A stretch of 64,000 nt of DNA from Paracoccus sp. (in: a-proteobacteria) (GTDB lineage: Bacteria > Pseudomonadota > Alphaproteobacteria > Rhodobacterales > Rhodobacteraceae), in NCBI RefSeq assembly GCF_030538695.1, contig NZ_JAUNTN010000001.1, positions 145,745-209,744 on the forward strand, in the 5' to 3' direction. The translations under genes were made by a program, and so were the position numbers. Shown in pieces: positions 27,416 to 35,859 of the stretch. Positions within the stretch are counted from its first letter, which is position 1. Each line of letters starts with the position of its first letter. The notes under the pieces are model-generated. The model saw only the letters and a list, made by a program, of their open reading frames with translations. It was not told the DNA's origin and ran no database searches.

Positions 27416-27624
27416 AAACCGCGCTTGTCGTCGATGACCACCCGATCACGCATCTGGGCGCCGCGCGCCTGCTGCGCGATCTGGGCTACGAGGCGATCTT
27501 GCAGGCGATGGACGGCGAACAGGCACTGGCGCAGGCCGCGCAGGGGCCGGATGTGATCGTGCTGGACATCGGCCTGCCGGGGGCCGACGGGCTGATGAAG
27601 ATCGCGCTGGAAGGAAAGGTATGA
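27412..27624 (+). pseudogene. Response regulator fragment (receiver N-terminal part only)
   Basis: This 70-codon frame starts like a NarL-type receiver: VVDDHPITHLGAARLL, then DVIVLDIGLPGADGL with the phospho-acceptor aspartate. It breaks off after about 60 residues and ends MKIALEGKV. The second half of the receiver and the LuxR-type DNA-binding domain are missing. The ATGA overlaps with the kinase before it and DUF2478 after it are intact. This suggests an internal deletion that joined the regulator to the tail of a lost gene. It is unlikely to regulate transcription. Confidence 0.75.
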
Positions 27625-28133
27625 CCATGCGGCTGGGCTTCTTTTGCGATGCGCCGGGCGATCCCTATGACCGGCTGGCCGATCTGGCCGAAACGCTGAC
27701 CCACGAGGGCGCGCGGCTGGCCGGGGCGGTGCAGCGCAATTCCGGCGGCAGCGCCGATTGCGCCTGCGATGTCGATCTGGTCGTGCTGGGGGATACGGGC
27801 GCGCCGGTGCGCATCTCGCAATCGCTGGGGGCCGGGTCCAGAGGCTGCCGTCTGGATGCCGGCGCGCTAGAGGCTGCGGTGGCGCGGGTTGCCGCCCGCA
27901 TCGAGAGGGCCGATCTGGTGATCCTGTCGAAATTCGGCAAGCAAGAGGCCGCAGGCCGTGGCTTTGCCCCGCTGATCGGGCAGGCATTGCAGGCCGGGCG
28001 GCCGGTGGTGCTGTATGTGGCCCCCGATTACCGCGCCGCATTCGACGCATTTTCCGGGGGGCTGGCGCAGGAACTGCCCGCCGATGCCATCGCCGCATGG
28101 TGCCGCGACGGCATCCGGGCGCAGGCCGCATGA
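27621..28133 (+). CDS. DUF2478 protein
   Basis: The 170-residue protein contains the family signature: GAVQRNSGG early, then RISQSLGAGSRGCRLDAGAL and VILSKFGKQEAAGRGFAPLI. The fold is thought to be P-loop-NTPase-like, but here the N-terminal loop DAPGDPYDRL lacks GK(S/T), so nucleotide hydrolysis is doubtful. Related genes are often found near molybdate or redox-cofactor genes. Here the direct partner is a TusA-like sulfurtransferase, overlapping by 4 bp. A second ATG at 27627 is an alternative start. Function is unknown. Confidence 0.82.
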   Translation: MTMRLGFFCDAPGDPYDRLADLAETLTHEGARLAGAVQRNSGGSADCACDVDLVVLGDTGAPVRISQSLGAGSRGCRLDAGALEAAVARVAARIERADLVILSKFGKQEAAGRGFAPLIGQALQAGRPVVLYVAPDYRAAFDAFSGGLAQELPADAIAAWCRDGIRAQAA

Positions 28134-28423
28134 CCCCCTCTGCCGAGGTCGATGCCCGCAACCTGCTGTGCCCGCTGCCGGTGCTGCGGCTGCGCAAGGT
28201 CTTGCTGGGGCTGGCACCGGGCGGCACGGTGCGGCTGATCGCGACCGATCCGGCAGCGCAGATCGACGTGCCGCATTTCTGCGAAACCGGCGGGCACCGG
28301 CTGCTGTCGCAGGCGGCGCTGCCTGACGGGGCGCGGGAATATCTGGTGATGCGCGGCCCTGACGGCGAGCAGAGCGAACAGCCGAGCCTGACTGCGCCCG
28401 CAGCGCCCCAAGGGGATATTTGA
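28130..28423 (+). CDS. TusA-family sulfurtransferase
   Basis: The 97-residue protein has the TusA/SirA/YeeD signature VDARNLLCPLPVLRLRKVL, whose CP motif gives the persulfide-carrying cysteine. GGTVRLIATDPAAQIDVPHF and a second cysteine in FCETGGHRLL follow. It would relay sulfane sulfur in the cytosol. The 20-residue C-terminal tail is longer than in TusA and looks unstructured. ATG 28130 overlaps the DUF2478 stop. Pairing with DUF2478 suggests a sulfur-delivery function, possibly to a cofactor, but no acceptor gene is adjacent. Confidence 0.88.
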   Translation: MTPSAEVDARNLLCPLPVLRLRKVLLGLAPGGTVRLIATDPAAQIDVPHFCETGGHRLLSQAALPDGAREYLVMRGPDGEQSEQPSLTAPAAPQGDI

Positions 28424-28526
28424 AAACGAAAGACGGGGCGGGTTGCGCCCGGCGGGGACAGATGGTTTTCTGGTCCGGTCACGGAGGGACACAGATGCAG
28501 CACAGACAACCGGCGACGACTGGCTG

Positions 28527-29456
28527 ATGCTGGCGATCTTTCTGAAAACCCTGCCTTTCTTTGCGCTGATCGGCCTTGGCTGGCTGGCGGGCCGGACGCG
28601 GTTCTTCCCGCCCGAGGCCACGGCATGGCTGACCAAATTCGTGTTCTATTTCGCCCTGTCGGCGATGCTGTTCCGCTTTGCCTCGGGCTTGGATCTGGGG
28701 GCGCTGTGGGACGGGCGCTTTGTGATGGCCTATCTGACCGGATCGCTGCTGGTCTGGGCCATCGGCTTTGCCGCCGCACGCTGGCGCGGGCTGCCCCTGC
28801 CCGATGCCGCGATGGAGGCGCATTGCGCCATGACCGGCAACACCGGCTTTCTGGGGGTGCCGATGCTGGTGGTGCTGCTGGGACCGGCGGCGATCGGGCC
28901 GGTGCTGATGGTGCTGACCATCGACATGGTGGTGTTCTCGACCCTGATTACACTGCTGATCCATGCCGCCCGGCATGGCCGCGTGACCGCCGCCATGGTG
29001 CTGCCGATGCTGCGCGGGCTGGCGGGCAATCCGATGATCGTGTCGATGCTGGCGGGCCTTGGCTGGGCGGTGCTGGACCTGCCGATGCCCGGCCCGCTGG
29101 ACGAATTTCTGGCCCTGCTGGGCGGCGCGGCCACACCCGGCGCGCTGTTCGCCATTGGCGCGGGGCTGGCCGGGCGTGCGGCGCAGCGGCTTGGCCCGGC
29201 GCTGTGGCTGGCCGGGGCCAAGCTGGTCCTGCATCCGCTGGCCGTGGCCATCGCCGCATTCGCCATCTTTCGCGTCGAACCCGTTTCTGCCGGGATCATG
29301 GTCGCCGCCGCCGCGCTGCCGGTGGCGGGGAACGTCTATATTCTGGCGCAACATTTCAACGTAGCGGTGCAGCGGGTGTCGGCGGCGATCCTGATCTCAA
29401 CCGCGGCCAGCATCGCCACGGTTCCGCTTGTCATCCACTGGATCACGAAAGGCTGA
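28527..29456 (+). CDS. AEC-family (auxin efflux carrier) transporter
   Basis: The 309-residue protein has about ten membrane segments arranged as two halves. TGNTGFLGVPMLVVLLGP is the discontinuous-helix motif of the AEC/PIN-like family, with the matching second-half motif AAAALPVAGNVYILAQHF. The start ATG 28527 precedes MLAIFLKTLPFFALIGLGW; the longer frame upstream is not membrane-like. Members export or import organic acids such as malate or malonate. No substrate is evident here. The crotonase gene follows 6 bp on. Confidence 0.87.
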   Translation: MLAIFLKTLPFFALIGLGWLAGRTRFFPPEATAWLTKFVFYFALSAMLFRFASGLDLGALWDGRFVMAYLTGSLLVWAIGFAAARWRGLPLPDAAMEAHCAMTGNTGFLGVPMLVVLLGPAAIGPVLMVLTIDMVVFSTLITLLIHAARHGRVTAAMVLPMLRGLAGNPMIVSMLAGLGWAVLDLPMPGPLDEFLALLGGAATPGALFAIGAGLAGRAAQRLGPALWLAGAKLVLHPLAVAIAAFAIFRVEPVSAGIMVAAAALPVAGNVYILAQHFNVAVQRVSAAILISTAASIATVPLVIHWITKG

Positions 29457-29462
29457 CCCCTC

Positions 29463-30263
29463 ATGCGACAGATTTCCGAACTGCGGCTGGAAAACACTCT
29501 GCTGGAGGTGGATGATGACGGCATCGCCACCCTGACCCTGAACCGCCCGGCCAAGCGCAACGCGCTGGACGCCGCCACCATCGACGAGCTGATCGAGATC
29601 TTTTCCACCCTGCCCCGCGCGGGCGTGCGCGCCTGCATCCTGCGCGCCAATGGCGACCATTTCAGCGCCGGGCTGGATCTGGTGGAACACCACCGCGAAA
29701 ACCGCTCGGCCAGCGACTTCATGCATGTCTGCCTGCGCTGGCACGAGGCGTTCAACAAGATGGAATACGGCGGCGTGCCGGTGATCGCCGTGCTGAAGGG
29801 CGCGGTCGTCGGCGGCGGGCTGGAACTGGCCTCGGCCGCGCATATCCGGGTGGCCGGGCCGGATACCTATTTCGGCCTGCCCGAAGGTCAGCGCGGCCTG
29901 TTCACCGGCGGCGGGGCCACGATCCGGGTCGCCGACCTGATCGGCAAGGCGCGGATGATCGACATGATGCTGTCGGGCCGCCTGTATCGCGGAACCGAGG
30001 CGGTGGACGTCGGCCTGTGCCAGTATCTGGTCGATGACCCCGAGACAAAGGCGCGCGACATCGCCGCCAATGCCGCCAAAAACCCGCCGCTGTCGAATTT
30101 CGCCATTTGCAGCGCGATCAGCCATATGCAGAACATGTCGGCGCTGGATGCCGCCTATGCCGAAGCGGTGGTGGCGGGCGTCGTCAACACACAGGATGCG
30201 GCGCGCGAACGGCTGGCCGCCTTTGCCCAGGGCACGGCGAACAAGATCAAGCCGGGGGCCTGA
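29463..30263 (+). CDS. Enoyl-CoA hydratase/isomerase (crotonase) family protein
   Basis: The 266-residue protein has the crotonase CoA-binding start [20 protein letters not shown]. The oxyanion-hole segments are [13 protein letters not shown] and [33 protein letters not shown] occupies the place of the catalytic glutamate region: glutamate is present in LPEGQ. It is cytosolic and acts on an acyl-CoA, but which one is unknown. It is probably cotranscribed with the AEC transporter. Confidence 0.9.
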   Translation: MRQISELRLENTLLEVDDDGIATLTLNRPAKRNALDAATIDELIEIFSTLPRAGVRACILRANGDHFSAGLDLVEHHRENRSASDFMHVCLRWHEAFNKMEYGGVPVIAVLKGAVVGGGLELASAAHIRVAGPDTYFGLPEGQRGLFTGGGATIRVADLIGKARMIDMMLSGRLYRGTEAVDVGLCQYLVDDPETKARDIAANAAKNPPLSNFAICSAISHMQNMSALDAAYAEAVVAGVVNTQDAARERLAAFAQGTANKIKPGA

Positions 30264-30278
30264 CGGGGCGCGGCCCGG

Positions 30279-30614
30279 TCAGTCGATGGCGCGGATCAGC
30301 TTTTTGTCGAACACCCGCACCACCGCCCGCAGATCATGGCCGCGCTTCAGAATGCGGCCATCCATGCCGATAACGGCATAGGCCCCTTGGGCATTGCGCA
30401 GCCGGGGGCGCTTTTCGATGCGATAGATCGGGGTTTCGGCAGCACGGCGAAAGATGCTGAACACCGCCACGTCGCGCAGGAAAGACATGGCGTAATCACG
30501 CCATTCCCCGGCGGCCACCATGCGGCCATAAACCGACAGAATCACCCCCAGCTCGGCCCGGTCAAAGGCAACCCGGTCGGGATCATATGTCGGGGGCGGC
30601 GTGGCGTTCAGCAT
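30279..30614 (-). CDS. DUF2794 protein
   Basis: The 111-residue protein with FDRAELGVILSVYGRMVAAG, EWRDYAMSFLRD and AVFSIFRRAAETPIYRI matches the alphaproteobacterial DUF2794 family, a small cytosolic protein of unknown function. It ends convergently 15 bp after the crotonase stop. No motif gives an activity. Confidence 0.87.
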   Translation of the reverse strand: MLNATPPPTYDPDRVAFDRAELGVILSVYGRMVAAGEWRDYAMSFLRDVAVFSIFRRAAETPIYRIEKRPRLRNAQGAYAVIGMDGRILKRGHDLRAVVRVFDKKLIRAID

Positions 30615-30680
30615 CGGGCCATGGTGGCACCGCCGCCCGCGCCGCGCAATGACGAATCACCGCGCGGGTGGTGGCGCAGA

Positions 30681-30965
30681 TCAATAGCAGGACACCTTTT
30701 CGATCAGCCCGCCGCTGCCATATTCGATATTCAGCCGCTGGGGCCGATAATCGCTGGTGATGGCATCGCTGGGACCAATGGTGCGGGTGCCCAAGGGAAA
30801 GCGCATCGAATCCAGCACCGTGCGCGGCTGGCCGATCAGGCCGCGATAGCCGGTTGCGCCGCATTGGTCGGCATCGGGCGCAGGTTCAGCCGGCGCAGGC
30901 GGCAGCGGCTGACAGGCCGACAGCGCCAGCAGGGCAAATGCGGGGATCAGAACCAGCCCGCGCAT
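30681..30965 (-). CDS. I78-type peptidase-inhibitor-like lipoprotein (first of two)
   Basis: The 94-residue precursor, ATG 30965 overlapping the stop of the upstream paralogue (TGATG), has a lipobox signal with LSAC. The mature part DQCGATGYRGLIGQPRTVLD and YRPQRLNIEYGSGGLIEKVSCY fits the Inhibitor_I78 family. The two cysteines, near its start and at its end, would form the family disulfide. It is probably a periplasm-facing lipoprotein; inhibition of serine proteases is known for family members but unproven here. Confidence 0.82.
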   Translation of the reverse strand: MRGLVLIPAFALLALSACQPLPPAPAEPAPDADQCGATGYRGLIGQPRTVLDSMRFPLGTRTIGPSDAITSDYRPQRLNIEYGSGGLIEKVSCY

Positions 30966-31345
30966 CAGCCGCAATCCACGTTCTGGATGTTCCCCGACGA
31001 ATCCAGCCGGAACACGATCCGGTTGGGGTCATAGTTCTGCGGCTCGATCCCGCGGAACTCGACCACGCGATAGGGCTTGGTGATACCCAGGCCCGGCACC
31101 AGACTGCCCGGCTGGCCGACATAGCTGGCATAGTTACTGGCCCCGCACAGGTCGGGCTGGCGTTCCTGCAAACCCGAACCGCCCGCCACCGGCACCGGTG
31201 CCAGCCCGCCGTCGATCGGCGGGTTATAGGGCACATTCGCCTCGACCGGCGGGGTCATGGGCGCATAGGCGGGCGGCTGCATGACGCAGGCTGAAATCAG
31301 GCCCGCCGCGACGGCAAGGCCCAGAAAGGGAACGGGTTTCATCAT
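30965..31345 (-). CDS. I78-type peptidase-inhibitor-like lipoprotein (second of two)
   Basis: The 126-residue precursor starts MMKPVPFLGL (ATG 31345 or 31342) with lipobox ISAC. It has a proline-rich linker of about 45 residues and then an I78 domain: DLCGASNYASYVGQPGSLV, RVVEFRGIEPQNYDPNRIVF and final NVDCG. It is paralogous to the downstream gene and overlaps it by one base. The longer linker suggests the domain reaches further from the membrane. Confidence 0.85.
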   Translation of the reverse strand: MMKPVPFLGLAVAAGLISACVMQPPAYAPMTPPVEANVPYNPPIDGGLAPVPVAGGSGLQERQPDLCGASNYASYVGQPGSLVPGLGITKPYRVVEFRGIEPQNYDPNRIVFRLDSSGNIQNVDCG

Positions 31346-31401
31346 CGGTCTTCCGTGGTCTGTGCCTGCTGCCCGGCCCAATACCGGACTGTCTGCCTGT
31401 T

Positions 31402-31438
31402 ATAAAACTGCCGCCGCCGGTTGCCCAGCAGCGGCGGC
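31402..31438 (-). terminator. Intrinsic terminator of the TetR gene
   Basis: On the minus strand GCCGCCGC and GCGGCGGC form an 8-bp stem with a 13-nt loop, followed by AGTTTTATAA. It lies 21 bp after the TetR stop and upstream of the I78 pair. Confidence 0.7.
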
Positions 31439-31458
31439 CTTCACAAAGCGGTCAACCG

Positions 31459-32139
31459 TTATTCTGCGGCAGTGCTGTGGCGCACAGGACGCGCTTCCTG
31501 CGACCGCACCTGATCGCGCACTGCCTTGGACCCGTAGGTCAGCAGGAACATGCGCACGGTTCCGGCGCAGCACTGCTTGATTTCCTCGTCCGTCACCGAG
31601 GCCGGGCCAAGGAACATGGCCTTGTCGAACACCCGCACGGCACAAAGCTGCAACAACTGATCGGCGGCCAGCGCCAGATCGTCGATTTCCAGCTCGCCCC
31701 GGCTGATGCAATATTCAAAATATTCCGACAGCTTGAACTGCACATCGCGCGGGCCAGAGTTGTAATATTCCGCCGCCAGCGCCGGGAACCGTTCCGCCTC
31801 GGATGCGGACAGCCGCCAGACACGGATGCCGAATTCCGACACCAGATGCCCGGTCAGCATCTGCACCACAAAGGGCAGAACCTGATGCACCGGCAGGTCG
31901 ATGTTAATCAACGCCTTGGAATCATGGGTTTCGCGGGACAGTTCGGCCCGGAAAACCTCGATGAACATCAGGCGCTTGTCGGGGAAATAGCTGTAAAGTG
32001 TCGCTTTGGAGACGCCAGCCTCACGCGCAATGTCATCGACACTGGCCCCCTCGAACCCATCACGCAGAAAGATCTTCCGCGCGCCATCCAGAACCTGCGC
32101 GAACTTTCGTCCGCGGGTGATTGGCGGTGTTTTCTGCAT
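31459..32139 (-). CDS. TetR-family transcriptional regulator
   Basis: The 226-residue protein has an N-terminal TetR helix-turn-helix: ARKIFLRDGFEGASVDDIA then EAGVSKATLYSYFPDKRLMF. The C-terminal ligand domain (GHLVSEFGIRVWRLSASEAERFPALAAEYY) resembles the AcrR/TetR_C_7 group found in Rhodobacteraceae. It diverges from the dehydrogenase gene across 370 bp and may regulate itself and possibly that gene. The ligand is unknown. Confidence 0.9.
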   Translation of the reverse strand: MQKTPPITRGRKFAQVLDGARKIFLRDGFEGASVDDIAREAGVSKATLYSYFPDKRLMFIEVFRAELSRETHDSKALINIDLPVHQVLPFVVQMLTGHLVSEFGIRVWRLSASEAERFPALAAEYYNSGPRDVQFKLSEYFEYCISRGELEIDDLALAADQLLQLCAVRVFDKAMFLGPASVTDEEIKQCCAGTVRMFLLTYGSKAVRDQVRSQEARPVRHSTAAE

Positions 32140-32509
32140 TATGTCCGCTCCATCATCTCGTCTTACCCACTATCGCACACCGGGGTTAAGAAAGATCAAA
32201 CGCTGAATACCCGGCCCACATGCGCCAGACACAGGTCAACAGACCGTTCAGCCAGATTTTCTTTCCCCACACACCCAAAGGTTTTCGCGTAACACCGCAC
32301 ATTCAGACTGGCCTTTTCGACCCATCCATGATCGGCTTGACGCAGGCACCCCCGGATCACACCATGCAGTTTCGAAAGATCCGGCGGGAAATGGTGCAGG
32401 AAACCGGCCGATCTAAGACTAAAGTCGTATAAAAATCTTCAAGTCGGCACTACACAAGGTTAGGTTTCGCCTATTCCTGCCTTTCAGACGACACAACAGG
32501 AGGTTGAAA
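32140..32509. promoter_or_regulatory. Divergent control region, TetR gene / glutamate-type dehydrogenase
   Basis: This gene-free 370 bp holds an imperfect inverted repeat TCTTACCC (32161-32168) and GGGGTTAAGA (32182-32191), 22 bp upstream of the TetR start, which could be its operator. TATAAA at about 32427 in an AT-rich patch is a candidate -10 for the dehydrogenase, but I see no good -35. AGGAGG lies 7 bp before the dehydrogenase ATG. Confidence 0.3.
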
Positions 32510-33937
32510 ATGGCCGCTCCCCACGCTTCTTTCCGCGATTCAGTCGACCGCATGTTCACGCAAGCCGCACGTTTCATGGATCTGCCCGGCGGACTCGAGG
32601 AAAAAATCCGGGTCTGCAATTCGACCTATACGGTTCGGTTCGGCGTGCGACTCAGGGGGCAAATTCAGACATTTACCGGCTATCGTTCGGTCCATTCCGA
32701 ACATATGGAGCCGGTAAAAGGGGGGATTCGCTATTCTCTGGACGTCAATCAGGACGAGGTCGAGGCCCTGGCAGCCCTGATGACCTATAAATGTGCGCTG
32801 GTCGAGGTGCCCTTTGGCGGGTCCAAGGGCGGGCTGTGCATCGACCCGCGGCAATGGGACGAAGACGAACTGGAACGCATCACCCGGCGGTTCACCTACG
32901 AACTGTCGCGCCGCAGCCTGATCTCGCCCAGCCAGAACGTGCCCGCACCGGATATGGGCACCGGCGAACGGGAAATGGCGTGGATGGCCGATGCCTATAA
33001 ACGCCTGCACCCCGACGACATCAACGCCAAAGCCTGCGTCACCGGCAAACCATTGGCGGCGGGCGGCATTCAGGGCCGGGTCGAGGCAACAGGCCGCGGC
33101 GTCCAATACGCCCTGCGCGAATTCTTCCGCCACCCCGACGCCATGCAGCGCGCGGGGCTGACCGGCACGCTGGCGGGCAAGCGAATCATCGTGCAGGGGC
33201 TGGGGAACGTCGGCTATCACGCCGCCGTCTTTCTTTCGACACAGGATGACGCGCTGATAACCACCGTCATCGAACGCGACGGCGCCATCACCAACCCCGC
33301 CGGGCTGAACATCGACGCCCTGCGCGGCCATATCCAGTCCACCGGCGGCGTCCGGGGCTTTGCGGGCGGCGAATTCCGCGAGAACGGCATGGCCGCGCTA
33401 GAGGATGAATGCGACATCCTGCTGCCCGCCGCCGTCGAAAGCGTCATCCACGCAGAAAACGCCCCCCGCATCCGCTGCAAACTGATTATCGAGGCCGCGA
33501 ACGGCCCCGTCACCGCCGACGCCGACCAGATCCTGCGCGACCGGGGCGTGGTCATCATCCCCGACATGTATGCCAATGCCGGCGGCGTCACCGTGTCCTA
33601 TTTCGAATGGGTCAAGAACCTGTCGCAGATCAGCCTCGGCCGCCTGGAACGCCGCCACGAAGAGGCCCGCGCCCGCCTGATCGTGGACGAGCTGGAACGC
33701 CTCTCCGCCGACACCGGCCTGAACTGGACGCTCTCCAAAGGCTTCAAGGATGCCTATATGACAGGCGCGAACGAACTCGATCTGGTCCGCTCGGGCCTTG
33801 ACGACACCATGCGCGTCACCTTCGGCAAGATGAAAGACGTCTGGATGAGCAACCCCAACGTTACCGACCTGCGCACCGCCTCTTATATGGTGGCGATCCG
33901 CCGCATCGCGAATGTGTATCGCTCGCTGGGGCTGTGA
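32510..33937 (+). CDS. Glu/Leu/Phe/Val-type amino-acid dehydrogenase, probably glutamate dehydrogenase
   Basis: ATG 32510 follows a consensus AGGAGG and gives 475 residues. The N-terminal domain has VKGGIRYSLDVNQDEVEALA and VPFGGSKGGLCIDPR, with the catalytic lysine in GGSKGG, and PAPDMGTGEREMAW. The Rossmann domain has IVQGLGNVGYHAAVF. This interconverts glutamate and 2-oxoglutarate with NAD(P). The 475-residue length and the long linker before the Rossmann fold fit the hexameric alphaproteobacterial form; leucine or phenylalanine specificity cannot be excluded. A terminator separates it from bioA. Confidence 0.9.
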   Translation: MAAPHASFRDSVDRMFTQAARFMDLPGGLEEKIRVCNSTYTVRFGVRLRGQIQTFTGYRSVHSEHMEPVKGGIRYSLDVNQDEVEALAALMTYKCALVEVPFGGSKGGLCIDPRQWDEDELERITRRFTYELSRRSLISPSQNVPAPDMGTGEREMAWMADAYKRLHPDDINAKACVTGKPLAAGGIQGRVEATGRGVQYALREFFRHPDAMQRAGLTGTLAGKRIIVQGLGNVGYHAAVFLSTQDDALITTVIERDGAITNPAGLNIDALRGHIQSTGGVRGFAGGEFRENGMAALEDECDILLPAAVESVIHAENAPRIRCKLIIEAANGPVTADADQILRDRGVVIIPDMYANAGGVTVSYFEWVKNLSQISLGRLERRHEEARARLIVDELERLSADTGLNWTLSKGFKDAYMTGANELDLVRSGLDDTMRVTFGKMKDVWMSNPNVTDLRTASYMVAIRRIANVYRSLGL

Positions 33938-33993
33938 CAGGGCATCTTTGGTCTGAAAATATCCTCAGGGGGTGAATTGGCCGTCAGGCCAAG

Positions 33994-34013
33994 AGGGGGC
34001 GCGAGCGCCCCCT
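33994..34013. terminator. Bidirectional hairpin after dehydrogenase / bioA
   Basis: AGGGGGCGC and GCGCCCCCT form a tight stem around GA (effectively a CGAG tetraloop) between the convergent dehydrogenase and bioA genes. The T-tract is short. Confidence 0.65.
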
Positions 34014-34015
34014 TG

Positions 34016-35251
34016 TCACCCGCGCCAATCCAGAACCGCGCCCCAGACCCGATCCAGTTGATCGCCACTGATACAATAGGGCGGCATCACATAAACCGTA
34101 TTGCCCAAAGGCCGCAGCAAGACGCCGCGTTCCAGACAATGCGCGCGCAGACGCGGCCCGGCATCGGCCAGATAACCGGCATCGGCCACCTTCAGATCGA
34201 CCGCAGCAATGGTGCCGCACTGGCGGGGGTTTTCGAACCGGGGATCGGCGGCCACATGCGCCAGCCGCTCGGCCTGCATGGCGGCCAGCGCATCCAGCCG
34301 CGCCTGCATCGGCGACGCGCGCCATAACCGCACCTGAGCCAGCGCGGCGGCGCAGGCAATCGGGTTCGCGGTATAGCTGCTGGAATGATAAAACGTCCGG
34401 GCGCGGTCGGTCGAATAATGCGCCTGAAACACCGCCTCGCTGGCCAGTGTCACGGCCAGCGGGATGGCCCCGCCCGTCAACCCCTTGGAGCTGCACAGAA
34501 TATCCAGCGCGATCCCGGCATGATCGCAGGCCCACAAACGCCCGGTGCGGCCCCACCCCGTCATCACCTCATCCGCGATCAGCAGAACGCCGTGCCGGTC
34601 GCAAAGCGCCCGCAGCCCGGCCAGCACCTGCGGATCATACATGCGCATCCCGCCCGCACCCAGAACCAGCGGCTCCAGGATCAGCGCCGCCATATCACCC
34701 TGCGCCGCCAGCCCCTCGAACGCGGCCAGTGTCGCCGCACCGTCGCCCTGCGGAAAGGGCAGCGTATCGACCGCAAACAGCAGCGGATCATAGGCGGCAT
34801 TGAAAACACCGCGCTCGCCCACGCTCATGGTGCCGATGGTGTCGCCGTGATAGCTGCCCTCGATCACCGCAATCCGGTGGCGCGGCTGGCCAGCATGGCG
34901 CCAATAGCCAAGCGCCATCTTCAGCGCCACCTCGACCGAGGTCGAGCCGCTGTCGGAATAGAACACCCGCGACAGCCCGGCAGGGGCCATGGCGATCAGC
35001 GCTTCGGCCAGTTCCTCGGCCGGGGCGTGGGTCAGACCGGCAAAGATCACCTGATCCATCCGCGCCGCCGTCTCGGCAATCGCATCCATGATTTCGGGCG
35101 TGCGATGGCCGTGGGTGATGACCCACCAACTGGAAATCGCGTCGATCAGCGGCCCGCGATCGGTGTCGATCACCGCGCCATGGGTCGCGGTCACGCGCGG
35201 CGGGGCGGGTTCCAGCGCGTGCTGGGTAAAGGGATGCCAGACGGCGCTCAT
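34016..35251 (-). CDS. bioA: Adenosylmethionine-8-amino-7-oxononanoate aminotransferase
   Basis: The 411-residue PLP enzyme starts with WHPFTQHALEPAPPRV, the BioA N-terminus. It contains DAISSWWVITHGH, GSTSVEVALKMALGYW, and SSKGLTGGAIPLAVTL with the PLP lysine. It transfers the amino group from S-adenosylmethionine to KAPA, giving DAPA in biotin synthesis. It is last of a bioB-bioF-bioD-bioA operon and overlaps bioD by 4 bp. Confidence 0.95.
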   Translation of the reverse strand: MSAVWHPFTQHALEPAPPRVTATHGAVIDTDRGPLIDAISSWWVITHGHRTPEIMDAIAETAARMDQVIFAGLTHAPAEELAEALIAMAPAGLSRVFYSDSGSTSVEVALKMALGYWRHAGQPRHRIAVIEGSYHGDTIGTMSVGERGVFNAAYDPLLFAVDTLPFPQGDGAATLAAFEGLAAQGDMAALILEPLVLGAGGMRMYDPQVLAGLRALCDRHGVLLIADEVMTGWGRTGRLWACDHAGIALDILCSSKGLTGGAIPLAVTLASEAVFQAHYSTDRARTFYHSSSYTANPIACAAALAQVRLWRASPMQARLDALAAMQAERLAHVAADPRFENPRQCGTIAAVDLKVADAGYLADAGPRLRAHCLERGVLLRPLGNTVYVMPPYCISGDQLDRVWGAVLDWRG

Positions 35252-35859
35252 GCGAAATCCTGCGGGTTGAAGTGGCGGGCCATGGCGGCGCTCAGTCCGG
35301 CACGGTCCAGCGGGTCCAGCCGAGGCAGACGCCCCAGCACCCGCACCGCACCCATCTGGCCGATGGTGGCGATATTATCCGGGTTGTCATCGCCGACAAA
35401 GGCCACCCCATGCAACGGCACGCCCCGCGCGCGCAGCGATTCCAGCGCGGTCAGCGTGTGGCTGATGGTGCCCAGCCCGGTTGTGGCCACCACAACCACC
35501 GGAATGCCCCAATCGGCAAACAGATCGGCAAACAGCATCTGCCGCGTCACCGGAACCAGCGCGCCGCCGGCCCCCTCGATCACCAGCGACGGCGCATCAG
35601 GCGGGGTCAGCGCCGCCGCGTCAATGGTGACGCCATCCAGTTCCGCCGCACGATGCGGCGACAGGGGCTGGCGCAGGCGATAGGCCTCGGGCCAGATGCG
35701 CGCACCCGACAGACCGGCGACGCAATCGGCATCCAGCCCGTCGGCCAGCCCGGATTGCAGCGGCTTCCAGTAATCGGCACCGATCAGCCCGCACAATCCG
35801 GCGGCAAAGACCGTCTTGCCGATGCCGGTGCCGGTGCCGGTGATTACGAACCGGGCCAT
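35248..35859 (-). CDS. bioD: Dethiobiotin synthetase
   Basis: The 203-residue protein starts ARFVITGTGTGIGKTVFAAG, the BioD P-loop, then YWKPLQSGL and PSLVIEGAGGALVPVTRQML, which contains the family EGAGG motif. It closes DAPA to dethiobiotin with CO2 and ATP. It overlaps bioF by 16 bp and bioA by 4 bp. Confidence 0.95.
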   Translation of the reverse strand: MARFVITGTGTGIGKTVFAAGLCGLIGADYWKPLQSGLADGLDADCVAGLSGARIWPEAYRLRQPLSPHRAAELDGVTIDAAALTPPDAPSLVIEGAGGALVPVTRQMLFADLFADWGIPVVVVATTGLGTISHTLTALESLRARGVPLHGVAFVGDDNPDNIATIGQMGAVRVLGRLPRLDPLDRAGLSAAMARHFNPQDFA

